The translations under genes were made by a program, and so were the position numbers. Of a DNA stretch of 64,000 nt, positions 24,151 to 35,759 are shown piece after piece. The notes beneath the pieces were generated by a model. That model saw nothing but the letters and a program-made list of their open reading frames with translations. It did no database searches and was not told the DNA's origin. The DNA comes from Lepturacanthus savala. Lineage: Eukaryota; Chordata; Actinopteri; Scombriformes; Trichiuridae. The stretch lies in the NCBI GenBank assembly GCA_030544235.1, contig CM060461.1, forward strand, positions 30,251,133 through 30,315,132. Direction: 5' to 3'. Numbering within the stretch: position 1 is the stretch's first letter; each line of letters begins with the position of its first letter.

Positions 24151-25345
24151 GCATTTTATGAACCAAACTACTAATCGATTAATCCTTTCAGTAATCAATG
24201 CCAGACCAATAGTCCATCACAAGTTTATTATTATAGAGACTAAAGAAACCAGGAAATAATCAGAGAAGAGAAGCTGGAACCAGAGAATTTAGACATTTTC
24301 TACTGAATAAATGACTCTAATCCATTAATCAATTCATGTAATAATTGTCAACTAATCAATTAATTGATTGAGGCAGACTGTATTGTTGCTAAAGGTGCTT
24401 TAGGACCATAAACACAGATATTTGTTATGAATAAACCATGAAAATGTAAATATTAAACTGGGAAAACAGTCAAAATTGGGGCCCTTCAAAATAAAAGCAT
24501 GCTCAAAATTATCCAACAACCCAAAGATCCTCAGTTTATTATTATAGAGACTAAAGAAACCAGGAAATAATCAGAGAAGAGAAGCTGGAACCAGAGAATT
24601 TAGACATTTTCTACTGAATAAATGACTCTAATCAATTAATTGATTATTAAAATAGTTGGTGATTAATCGAGTTTGGTCAAATGTGGAAAACTATGAGTTT
24701 TATGGGGGATTTTCTTTAGTCAACATGACGTAAAGTTAATTAATTCACTGGCTGTATATCCACAAGTTGAAAGTTGATATTAAAGCTGAAACGATTAATC
24801 GATTAGTTTCCATCTATCACATTAATCAACAACTATTCTGATAATCAATTAATTGATTAGAGTCATTTATTCAGTAGTAAATGTCTAAATTCTCTGGTTC
24901 CAGCTTCTCTTCTCTGATTATTTCCTGGTTTCTTTAGTCTCTATAATAATAAACTGATGATCTTTGGGTTGTGGACTGTTGGTCTGGACATGGATCATTT
25001 TGAGCATGCTTATATTTTGAAGGGCTCCTATTTTGAGTTTTCCCAGTTTAATATTTAGGAAGCTGGAACCAGAGAATTTGGACGTTTTCTTCTTACGGCT
25101 GCAATTAACGATAAGTTAGAAACAATCAAGTGTTTGTTTGTTCATAAAATGGTTTTAAAATGTCAATCAATGTTGCCCTTCAAAATAAAAGCATGCTCAA
25201 AATTATTATTAACAGTCCACAACCCAAAGATCATCAGTTTACTTCTTAAAAAATGACTGAAATTGATTAATTGATTATCAAAATAGTGATTATTGTAATA
25301 GCCGGCAACTAATTGATTAATAATTGCAGCTCTAATGGGATTTTT
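24151..25345. mobile_element. GCTGCAAC-family hAT-type elements, at least two copies
   Basis: 24210-24500 is a plus-sense copy of the 230-bp shared segment. 24783-25335 is a separate copy bounded by AGCTGAAACGATTAATCGAT and the inverse ATTAATAATTGCAGCT. Its core words run in the opposite orientation in the first half and the forward orientation in the second, as expected for a partly palindromic element. Confidence 0.75.
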
Positions 25346-26400
25346 GTCATTTATTAGGGAAATATACTTAAAGAAGTGACCAATATGACTTTTCATTTCA
25401 GGAAAAAGCAATAAATCAGGTCTTTTTAAACTTTATAGATATATTTTTTATTAATAGAACCTTCGTGCTCCTTTTAATTTAGACTTTTACTTTGAAAACT
25501 CACATCTACAGCAGGTAAACACCATATTATTTCCACCCTCCTGTTTCCGCAGCCTCCTTTTTTCCCAGAAAGACGATACGTGATCATACAGTAAAGACGT
25601 TTCCTCTAAATTTTTTAGTGACGGCATCTTTTTATAGACAGAGAGGTTTACCTATGGACCTGACTAAAAGCCTGGTACTTAGACCTCGTCTCTGCACTGG
25701 ATCGTGTTGCGTTAGTGGATATTTCTACAGGAGCGAGCGGCGAGGCCGTCGCTTGATGTCCTGGAAACGATGGCATCATTGTTTCGCTGCGTACACCAAT
25801 AAAAATACGCTCAAAAATGAAACCCTCGGCGTAAACCATGACCTTAGATGCAATGACACTCTTTTCCCATAACATTGTCCCGTCCAATAGTCCAGAACTC
25901 CCCTAAGAGGCCTTACAGCAAGTCTAGGAGGAACCAAATGAGAGAGAAATCGATTACTTTCCTCTCTCCGCTGTCTCTGGCCTGGCTGAATTACTGAAAC
26001 AAGATGCTGCACTTAGAGGAGTCTTCTGAGAGGCCGAGGGGGAGGTGGGTGGTTGGGGGGGGAGGAGAGACAGAAACACTTTTAGGGACATGGGTGCCAT
26101 TTAGACCGGGACCGTCTTCTGGAGGAAAAAAGCCACTAAAAGCAGCAGGATGATCGTCTTCCCGTCCCCCGGCTGGGAGGCGGTCAGCCTCCTGTGGTTT
26201 GCTGAAGGCACAACATCCACTCAGGTTTGAGGTCAAAGGAAGATCATTAAAGAGAATATTAATTTCTGGAGGATGTGGCTGGATATGTCACAGCGACAAG
26301 GCTGTCGGAGCCATTTTAACATTGACATCACCTGTAGAAACAATCATTTATCAACCAATTAGTTCCTCATCTCTTGGTTGTTAAGGTTCTTTAACCATGA
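25346..26400. other. Unique region, candidate conserved non-coding elements
   Basis: 25560-26000 and 26080-26370 are unique, GC-moderate sequence with short overlapping ORFs on both strands and no domain. A G-run lies at 26055. No splice-consistent exon was found. Confidence 0.3.
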
Positions 26401-26499
26401 AGATATTGGTTTTAGTGTTTTTTCATGTGGGCCTTTTTTTTTGTTAGTTTACCCCTTGATATCAATTTAATAGGAACCTCAAGAGAATCATAGAGAAAA

Positions 26500-27600
26500 A
26501 ATGAAAATCCTCCATAAAACTCATAGTTTTTCAACTATTCTGATCATCAATTAATGGATTAGAGTCATTTATTCAGTAGAAAACGTCCAAATTCTCTTTT
26601 TCCAGCTTCTCAAATCTCATTATTTAAAGAGATTTTAGGTTAAATCTTCAGCTTTGATCGACATTTTACAAACCAAACATAATAATAATTGATTAATCCG
26701 CTCAGTAATCAATATCTTCTTTTGTCCAGACACAAGTTTACTATTAAAGAAGATTAAAGAAACCAGGAAATAATCAGAGAAGAGAAGCTGGAACCAGAGA
26801 ATTTAGACATTTTCTACTGAATAAATGACTCTAATCCATTAATCAATTCATGTAATAATTGTCAACTAATCAATTAATTGATTGAGGCAGACTGTATTGT
26901 TGCTAAAGGTGCTTTAGGACCATAAACACAGCTATTTGTTATGAATAAACCATGAAAAGTTAAATATTAAACTGGGAAAACAGTCAGTTAATCAAACTTC
27001 TATTGATCCAGAGCTGCAACGATTAGTCGATTAATCGATTAGTTTCCAACTATCACATTAATCACCAACTATTTTAATAATCGATTAATTGATTAGAGTC
27101 ATTTATTCAGTAGAAAATGTCTAAATTCTCTGGTTCCAGCTTCTCTTCTCTGATTATTTCCTGGTTTCTTTAGTCTCTATAATAATAAACTGATGATCTT
27201 TGGGTTGTGGACTGTTGGTCTGGATAATTTTGAGCATGCTTTTATTTTGAAGGACCCCTATTTTTCCCAGTTTAATATTTAGGAAGCTGGAACCAGAGAA
27301 TTTGGACGTTTTCTTCTTACAGCTGCAATTAACGATAAGTTAGAAACAATCAAGTGTTTGTTTGTTCATAAAATGGTTTTAAAATGTCAATCAATGTTTC
27401 CCAAAGATGAAGATTCAACCTTCAAAATAAAAGCATGCTCAAAATCATCCATGTCCAGACCAACAGTCCACAACCCAAAGATCATCAGTTTACTATTATA
27501 GAGACTAAAGAAACCAGGAAATAATCAGAGAATTTGGACGTTTTCTTCTCATAAAACAAACATAGTTGTCGACTAATCGATTAATCAGCTTTAATATCAA
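26500..27600. mobile_element. GCTGCAAC-family hAT-type elements, two or more copies in head-to-head arrangement
   Basis: 26720-26990 is near-identical to 24220-24480. A new copy begins AGAGCTGCAACGATTAGTCG at 27011 and ends around 27590 at CGACTAATCGATTAATCAGC. The internal segment at 27100-27350 repeats that at 24870-25130. Confidence 0.75.
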
Positions 27601-28619
27601 CTCTGACTTGTATACAGTCGCGCGTACAGTGAAATTAATTAACTTTACAGGTACGCTGAGACATGGTGTTGACTCTGTGCAGCAGGAAAAAAACAAAACA
27701 AATCCAGCTGTAACAAGCAATCTGCCTGTTCCCGCCAGACTCGGCGTTATTGGGCAGCGCCGGTGAAATCTTCCCTCCAGCTTTATTCCGCCTCCCAAAC
27801 TGGCCCCATCAACAGGTCTGTGGTTGGTTCCGGCTCCACTTCCCCTCCGAGGGCGTCTCCTCTGCATCCAGGCCCTTTATGGTTTCTAATAACTCACTCC
27901 AGAGCCGGGGCCTGCTGAATTCTTAATAACACCGTTCATTTACATCTGATTGATATATTCTTCAACGATTAATAATACAAGGCCGATCTGGCGTGTCATG
28001 AAATACAAACAGGATAAATTTATATATTGTTTATTAGCTCCTTAGGCTTTTCACCCACAGGGGGCAGAGGTCAGGTAGTTAGGTTTCACAGATTATTACC
28101 GCCGAGCCCCGAAGAGCTAACCTTTGTTCAATTCCATCTGATTTCTGAAGACGGAGGAGGAAAACAAGCCTCCGGAGTTTCATCAGTTCAGTTGTTTGTC
28201 TTTCAGTCTTGTGACTGCTCTTGCTAAAGATGTGCTATTCCAAAAATAAAGCGCCAGGGGACGTGTGGTGGTGGTGGGGGGGGATCATTGAATCATCCTG
28301 GGTAGAATATCACATCATCTGGAGGGATTCAAGGTTCAGGCCTGCACTCACATTGTTTAGTAAATCTGTATAAATAGCCTGTTCTGTGATTATGCATTTA
28401 TTTCTATAGTTGTTGACACTGATTAACAATTAGACCCCCTCCCCCCTCCCCCCTCCCCCGCTATTAGGAAACAATAGAAATAATAGAATCTCTCAAAGCT
28501 TCATCCATGTTGTTGACAGAAAACAAAGCAGCATCAATTCATTCTAATCCGCTTAGAATCAATATTCAATCACGTTTTCTTCCATTTGTTATGAACCGAT
28601 AATGTCATTACATCGAGCT
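27601..28619. other. Unique region with candidate conserved block
   Basis: 27690-27990 contains CGGCGTTATTGGGCAGCGCC, TTCTAATAACTCACTCC and ATCTGATTGATATATTC in unique context, resembling a conserved non-coding element. 28440-28460 is a C-rich run (CCCCTCCCCCCTCCC). 28480-28570 has a diverged second copy at 29765-29840. Confidence 0.35.
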
Positions 28620-29690
28620 GTCAATCAAAGTCTGGGTCAATTAATCGATTAGTGTCAAACTAGTGCATTGATCAATAACATTAATTATCGGTTTGAGTCA
28701 TTTTTAACAAGAAAAAGTCATTTTCTTTATTATTTCCTGGTTTCTTTAGTCTCTATAATAATAAACTGATGATCTTTGGGTTGTGGCCGTTTTTTTGGGA
28801 TAATTTTGAGCATGCTTTTATTTTGAAGGGGCCCTATTTTGACTGTTTTCCCAGTTTAATATTTAAATTTTCATGGTTTATTCATAACAAATAGCTGTGT
28901 TTATGGTCCTAAAGCACCTTTAGCAACAATACAGTCTGCCTCAATCAATTAATTGATTAGTTGACAATTATTACATGAATCGATTAATGGATTAGAGTCA
29001 TTTATTCAGTAGAAAATGTCTAAATTCTCTGGTTCCAGCTTCTCTTCTCTGATTATTTCCTGGTTTCTTTAGTCTCTATAATAATAAACTGATGATCTTT
29101 GGGTTGTGGACAAAAAAAGGTTGATTAATCGATTAATCACCAACTGTTTTGGCTGCAACTAACAACTATTTTAATAGTTGATTAATCTTATGATTACTGA
29201 AACAACTAATTGATTAGTTGTTTGTAAAGCTGCAATGATTAATCGATTACTCGCCAACTTTTACATTAATCACCAACTAAGTTATAGTTTAAGAAGGAAA
29301 TGTACTAAAATCACATGTTCCAGCTGCTAAACATTGTCTGGTTAGGTTGAATCTTCAGCTTTGGAAACACTGATTATCATTATATGAACAACTAATCGAC
29401 TAATCAATTCATTAGTCAATAGATGTGTCGATTGTTGATGATAATATAAGTGTATGCTGATGATAAGCTGCTGTACATTAGCAATGATTCGTCAATTAAT
29501 CGATCTATTTCATTATTTTCTTTATCAATTACTTGATTCAAGTTATTTTTTAAGAAGAAAACATCCAAATTGTTGATCTTTGGTTGTTGGACTGGACAAA
29601 AAAACACTTTGGGAAACACTGATCCACGTTTTACACCATTTTATGAACCAAACCGCTAATCATTTCAATAATTGATGGATTATTCCACTG
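28620..29690. mobile_element. Nested/fragmented GCTGCAAC-family hAT-type elements, inverted relative to those at 24 and 26 kb
   Basis: 28720-29120 is the reverse complement of the shared segment (GGTTTCTTTAGTCTCTATAA, CCCAGTTTAATATTTAAATT, AGCACCTTTAGCAACAATAC). Shorter fragments with GCTGCAATGATTAATCGATT follow at 29229-29690. Confidence 0.75.
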
Positions 29691-30440
29691 TAAGAGTAGC
29701 TGTTAGCTATAATTACACATTTATCACTGACTTACAGCAACAGCAAACCCCTGCTATTATAAAACAATAGAAATAATTGAATCGTCTCTCTTGAATCTTT
29801 CTCCATGTTGGTTATTGTTAACAAAGCTTTTGCAGCATGGATTCACTCTAACACGCCTGTTGACTGAGAATAAGTCGCCGCTGCTGCCAGAATGTTAAAA
29901 CACAGTTTCTGAGCAGCGTCTTTAGTCGCGGTTACAGGAACGTCGCTGAAACAACGAACGGCGCTACGCAGGGTGAAAGAACCAACGGGAAGAAGATGAG
30001 AAGGGACAAAACAGAAAGCAGAGATCGCAGAGATGGAGACGCAACAAAACGGCGGAGACAGAGAGATAGAAATGAAGAACAAAAGAAAGAAAGACAGATA
30101 GAAAGAAAGAATGAAAGAAAGAGAAAAAGAGATCTGTGAATTTCCCCTTCCTCCCCGGAGACCTCCCTTGATGCCAAGCATTCATCATCCAGCCTCTAAT
30201 ATCAGTTATTCTGTGGCTCCTCTGCTTACAGCAGAATTAATTTCTGCTTTAATTACTCTCATCGGCGGAATGCTGATGAAGGAGAGGGACGAGGCATTCT
30301 GGGACTCGGGCCTCATTCCACCGATTTAATTTGAATGAATTCCACCCGGAGATGCTGGCAAACAACTGGCAGCCGAGCCCCGGGAGCCACTCTGGGACTC
30401 CGCAGAAGAGCTGCAGCCGTGGCCCCCACCAACCTAGCTA
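29691..30440. other. Unique block, candidate conserved non-coding element at 30120-30410
   Basis: 30120-30410 shows CAGAATTAATTTCTGCTTTA, ACTCTCATCGGCGGAATGCT and CCGATTTAATTTGAATGAAT in unique sequence. 30060-30130 is a purine-rich GAAAGAAAGA run. Short ORFs on both strands lack domains. Confidence 0.35.
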
Positions 30441-31245
30441 CAGTGTGTGTGTGTGTGTGTGTGCACGTGCACGTGCGTCTTCTTGGTTGTGTGTGTTATG
30501 TGGAGCACGTTGATTGTGCACGAGGGCGATCGCTGAAGTGAAAAGGTAGAAACCCACAAGAAGAGGAAAAGAGAAATAAAAGGATTGATGGATTAAGTGA
30601 TGAGTGTGTGTGTGTTCCTGTCTTCATGCACTGGTGAGGACCAATCATTGATGCAAGACCAACGTTGTGAGGACATCAATTATTTGTCGCCTAAAATCAT
30701 AGAAATCACACTGAGGATCATTACAGAACATGAAGAATACATTTGTAAGGGGGTTTGTAGTTGTGAGGACATTTTGCCCCGGTCCTCAGAACTGTACAAA
30801 TATACATATATATATTTGAAGTGACATTCTGAGTCTCCACTCCCACCTCATGATAGATTTATTTATTTTATTGTGGAGCACGTTGATTGTGCATGTTGCA
30901 TTGTGCTGAAGTGAAAAGGTAGAAACCCACAAGAAGAGGAAAAGAGAAATAAAAGGATTAATGAATCAAGTGATGAGTGTGTGTGTGTGTTCTTGTTTTT
31001 ATGCACTAGTGAGGACCAATCATTGAAGCAAGACCAACGTCATGAGGACATCAATCACAATCATTACAGAACATGAAGAATATATTTGTGAGGGGATTTG
31101 TAGTTGTGAGGACATTTTGCTCTGGTCCTCAGAACCATACAAATAAAACATACATATACATTTTCCTTTATTATCTCTAATATTTGAAGTCATATTCTGA
31201 GTCTCCACTCCCACCTCATGATAGATTTATTTCTTTTTGCACCAT
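30441..31245. repeat. Tandem direct duplication of about 373 bp with TG microsatellite
   Basis: TGGAGCACGTTGATTGTGCA at 30501 recurs at 30874. GTGAAAAGGTAGAAACCCAC, GTGAGGACCAATCATTGA and CTCCACTCCCACCTCATGAT are repeated at the same offset. The second copy ends near 31240. Confidence 0.9.
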
Positions 31246-32000
31246 TCCAGCTACAGTGCAGTGGAAGCGGCGGTCCTCAGAAAGAACTCAAGAGATTAAG
31301 GTCCTCACAACGTGATAAAGACGTATGCGTGTGTGTGATACGCCGCGCAGGAAGCAGAACGTCTATAGAAGCAAACGGTAAACGATTTCATACAGAGAAA
31401 CATCCATATGGACACAAAACATATGAAATATGAAGAACATCTCCGGCTGCTGCTGCTGCTGCAGCCCACTGTGCAGCACAAGTGTTAGTTTGCGAGCAAA
31501 AAAAAAAAAATCATTAATAGTTAATTTGATTATTCCAGATATGGCACATCACACTCCCCAACAAGCCTGCAGTTCATGTATCATACATACAAGAACCAGC
31601 AGAATGAAAAAAAATCAGAAATAAGCGTATAAACAGGGGGAAAAAAAGGCCGAACGTGTACGAGATGCACAGAGTGCATGTTTGCATAATGAAAACAACT
31701 GCAGCAACAGTATAATATAACAGCAGAGGAGCAGAGAGAGCGGCCATAATTGACTTTTCTCTAAGCCAGCTTGGTAGTTACAGAATGTAGCATATTGGAT
31801 AAGGATTGTGATTGATTATGTGGGTCTGCCATACCGATTCGTTTGATTAAATGTAACCGTGGGTTTCTTTTCCAAACCCTAATGAAGCGGCAATTTGAAA
31901 CTGAGAGACTGGAGGACGCTGAGCCAGCCCAGCACTGTCTGCCTGAGTGTGTGTGTGTGTGTGTGTGTGTGATAGCTTCACTGTTCCTCCGTTAAAACAC
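31246..32000. other. Unique region, strong candidate conserved non-coding element at 31700-31925
   Basis: 31730-31920 contains CGGCCATAATTGACTTTTC, a PBX/HOX-like TGATTGAT at 31809, TCGTTTGATTAAATGTAACC and CCCTAATGAAGCGGCAATTT in non-repetitive sequence. A (GT)n run closes the block at 31947-31971. The element status is inferred. Confidence 0.4.
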
Positions 32001-33050
32001 AACAACAGCAAAAAGGAATTTCTATGGATCGTTTTGATTAAGACGACTAAACGATTTGCAAAACTTAATGCTTAAAAAAAAAAAAAAAAATGAAAAATGA
32101 AATCTGGTGCTCTGTTACTGACACGGAAATTCAATGAATAATTATGTGGCCTGAATCTCTGCAGGGAAAACATACATTTCCCATCACACCCGAGAACCAT
32201 AACTATAATTAATAAGTATGTTGATATTGTATAAGATGAAGATCCCTAGAAAAAATCACTTGAATCCACAAGGTTTTTTTTTTTTATCTACTTCCAACAC
32301 ACACTTAAACACATACTAGAGAAGCTGTTTTAACATTTAAAGGCTAAAGTTGACTATGCAGAATTTAACATTATTGATAATAACACCTTTATAGCATTGC
32401 TGCATCTTTTATTATATATTATCGGTAAAAACAAAAGTTGGAAACATCTCCTGTTTCAGAATTCAGTTCAAGATATCTACAACTTGATACGACTCGTCAA
32501 AGCTTAATTTCATATATCTGAAACATGCAGATATTTAATTGTGGTGAATTAATCTGATAAAGCCCAAATATGGAAGCATCATATATGTTGTGCATCTTAT
32601 TCTGTATCTAAATCATTGCATCTAATGGTTAAATTGAAAAGAAAAGTCTCAGCTACGACAGTAAATAAAGGTCAAATGGCACAAAATATAGTTTATAATA
32701 GTTTATAAAACCTTGCACTGGTTCAAGTTACATGCATCTATCTTATAGATAAACACTGATTATACATTAGATTAATGATTCCTGGATTATTTGAGGTGAT
32801 AGGTGTTTTTATCAACATGATATTTGCTGTAAAACAGGATTTTTCTTAGGCGAAGATTTGTTTTTTCAATATTCTAGTTTTATTTGCTGTGTCATGATAA
32901 CATCTAACAATCTTTTGGTTGGTTGTGGAGATTTTTACATATTTATTTATTTAAAATCTGGCTTGGAACTTAGTTAAAAGATATCTTTAACTGTAATTGT
33001 TGATATCTCAACCTGGAATTGGTACCGTTGGTAATTCAGTTACAGTTATG
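32001..33050. other. AT-rich intronic sequence
   Basis: This is AT-rich unique DNA with A- and T-runs (near 32073-32090, 32275-32286). No exon or transposon end was recognised. Confidence 0.4.
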
Positions 33051-33570
33051 AGTCACTTACATTTTGGAAGTGAATTGTCAGTGATATCATTTGTCCTGGA
33101 AAGAGAAGATTGAATTTTAGATTTATTTTTGCAATATTCCAGCTTCATAGTTTCTTTTGATACCGGATCCATGTACAAAACCTCCAGATTCACTGTGGTT
33201 ATGTCATTTTTGAGCAGGAAACCTGAATGAAGAGGGATGGTTTTGGAATTATGACTCAGCAGAATCAAACTGTAGATAAATCAAACTGGAATTGGTGTCA
33301 TTTATCCTATGAGGACTGTAGTTGTGGATATCTGAAATCTCACTGTAAAATGTGATTTTTCATAGGTGAAGATTGAATTTTAGATTTATTTTTTGCAATA
33401 TTCCAGCTTTGTAGCTTTCTTTTGATACCGAATTCGTGCACAAAACCCTTGTGGATGTGGACGTTTTCCATATTTACTGTGGGTTTGTCAATTTTTTAGC
33501 AGGAAACCTGAACAAAGAGACGTCTGGTTAAAGATAAATCAAACTGGAATTACTACATTTTGTCATTTGT
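33051..33570. repeat. Degenerate tandem duplication of about 260 bp
   Basis: GATTGAATTTTAGATTTATT occurs near 33108 and 33369. In both copies it is followed by GCAATATTCCAGCTT, TTTCTTTTGATACCG and AGCAGGAAACCTGAA. Confidence 0.85.
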
Positions 33571-33599
33571 CCCAGGAACATCGTAGTTCTGAATTGCAC

Positions 33600-34330
33600 A
33601 TATCCGGCCTGCCTTCCTTCTAAATGTTAAAACAGCTTGCCGTGCACACACGCCTCAATCCATCTCTTCCAATTTTTGTGTTGCGAGCCCCTCCTCTGGT
33701 TTCGGAGGCAGGTAGGTGTGACCTCCACTGACCCTGAAAACCTCTGGACAGGTGGGCGGCGTGGCCGACGTGCGCCGTCCGGTTTTTGGCAGCGCTTCTC
33801 TCTTCCCCTTCCCCCGGCAGGGAGCTCAGGCCATGATGAGCAGCTGGGTCGCAAAAAAAAAACTAAGCACATTAATATCTTCTTAATGATAATAATCATT
33901 ATGGCATAAGCACCTTCCCCCAAAGTGGGGGAAGGCTCGCGGAATGTGCCAGAGTAGCATCGTCGTTAAGGTAAAAAAAAAAAAAAAAAAAAAGGAGACG
34001 AAATGACTCTTTTAATGGGCAGCAACTTACAGCCACCAGGATAATGCAGACACTAATGTAATAATGTGGTAATGAGACACACTGAAGACGTCGGGGACGC
34101 CGAAAAACTCAATGAAACCAGTGTGAATGAATAAATAAAAGCTGCTCTTGAAGCCGGGGGTTTGACACGATTACTGCCGCAGATGCACGGCCCCTGCATG
34201 TAAATATAGACGCGACTGTACCGGGTTTTAGCGCAAATTAATTAGTGCAAACTTTAAAAGATGGATTTTCCTAACGCCGAGGTGCTGAAGCATCCACAAA
34301 GCGTTTCCCATCCGCTCGCCTCATTTAATA
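33600..34330. other. Unique region, candidate conserved non-coding element
   Basis: GC-moderate unique sequence is interrupted by a poly-A run of about 20 at 33973-33993. 34150-34300 has GCGCAAATTAATTAGTGCAA, an AT-core palindrome-like word. A 98-codon minus ORF and a 90-codon plus ORF overlap without domains. Confidence 0.35.
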
Positions 34331-35185
34331 TAACTGTCAGTATTCACCTATCATAAGCCATTATCTGTCTCGTCCGCGTTCATTATTGAAGCTAATGATC
34401 TGTTGTCCTCTCCGCTCCCCGTCGAAGGAGGACTGCATTAAAAGTCTCTTACTAACTTAATTAGTAATTATAAATGTTAAAGATTAATCAGAGAGCGAGT
34501 GGCTTAAGGTTTACGTCTCCAGACGGCGGCGGGACAAATGGAGAGACAAAGAGGCCACGTCGCTTCGGTGTTCACACTCTGGAAATGGAACAAGTCGCAT
34601 GAAAAGAGTGTGTGAGTGTTTTAACTCTAATGGCTGCCACGTGTTTTCCTGTTAACCGGAATAAAAAAAGACTTTTCCACTGCTGATTCCTGCTTTGTTT
34701 GCATTCCATAATGGACTGTGGTGGATATAACTTTGCTGTTTAATAGTATAACCTACGATGCATGCAATGCTCACATTATCTCTTTCTAACAAGATGAAAA
34801 TAGATCCCTTAATTAAATCCTGCGTGTACGCTAATTCCTCACTAAATCTGCAACCTCTCTGACAATTCAGCATCAGCCCGGCGATGCACTCCGGTAAACA
34901 TATAAGCACCGATATCAACATTAAAGCTTAATAACTAATAAAGCTTTCATCCAGGGAGTTCCTGTGTGCGTTCCATTAATGCGGGGGGAATTGCCCAGGA
35001 CCATCTCCCTGTTTTTCCGGAGCGCGTTGACGCTCGGAGCCGGGGGGAAGGTTGGCAGCAGGGAAACAAGGAAAGAACTTTTAGCTGTGCCGAGTTGTGC
35101 GATGCCACACATGCAAATTGCATTTCATGCCGGAACTTTAGCCGTATGTGCAAGAGAAGCCAGAAATTAAATTAGAAGCATTGTG
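34331..35185. other. Unique block, strongest candidate enhancer/CNE cluster of the long intron
   Basis: 34340-34520 (AAGCCATTATCTGTCTCG, GAAGCTAATGATCTG, AACTTAATTAGTAATTAT) and 34680-35170 (TTTGCAT at 34698 overlapping CATTCCA at 34702, CTTAATTAAATCCTGCG, CTAATTCCTCACTAAATC, ATTAAAGCTTAATAACT) are long, unique and dense in homeodomain, POU and TEAD-like words. Function is inferred from composition only. Confidence 0.45.
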
Positions 35186-35193
35186 TAAACAGA

Positions 35194-35500
35194 GGGCTGC
35201 AACTAATACGGTTATGACAGTGGATTAATCTATCGATTATTGAAACCATTGGTCATAAAATGATGTAAAATGTGGATTCAAAAAGCTGGAGATGCAACAT
35301 AAAATGTCTTTTAACCCAAAGATCATCAGTTTATTATTATAGAGACTAAAGAAACCAGGAAATAATCAGAGAAGAGAAGCTGGAACCAGAGAATTTAGAC
35401 ATTTTCTACTGAATAAATGACTCTAATCCATTAATTGATTATCAGAATAGTTGAAGATTAATGTGATAGTTGGAAATTAATCGATTAATCGTTGCAGCTC
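35194..35500. mobile_element. Complete GCTGCAAC-family hAT-type element
   Basis: It starts GGGCTGCAACTAAT and ends ATTAATCGTTGCAGCTC, giving inverted ends GGGCTGCAAC / GAGCTGCAAC. Flanking octamers TAAACAGA and TATACAGG agree at six of eight positions, consistent with a decayed 8-bp target-site duplication, the hallmark of hAT insertion. Confidence 0.75.
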
Positions 35501-35759
35501 TATACAGGATTAGACTAATAGAAGTCATTTTATCATAGAGATGCATATATGAAATTATTACTCATTAATTTAAAGTGAAAACTCTGCAGTATAACTAATA
35601 AATAATAATGCAAACATTTTAAACCAAGTAAAATCAATAGAAACAATAAGACGTCATTTACTGATGCTCCTTTTCTTTGTCATGTTCATTAAAGTTTCTT
35701 CTTCTCTTGAAATAAATGCTTATTAATTATTATAAGCTTCAAATTGAACCACTCCTCAG

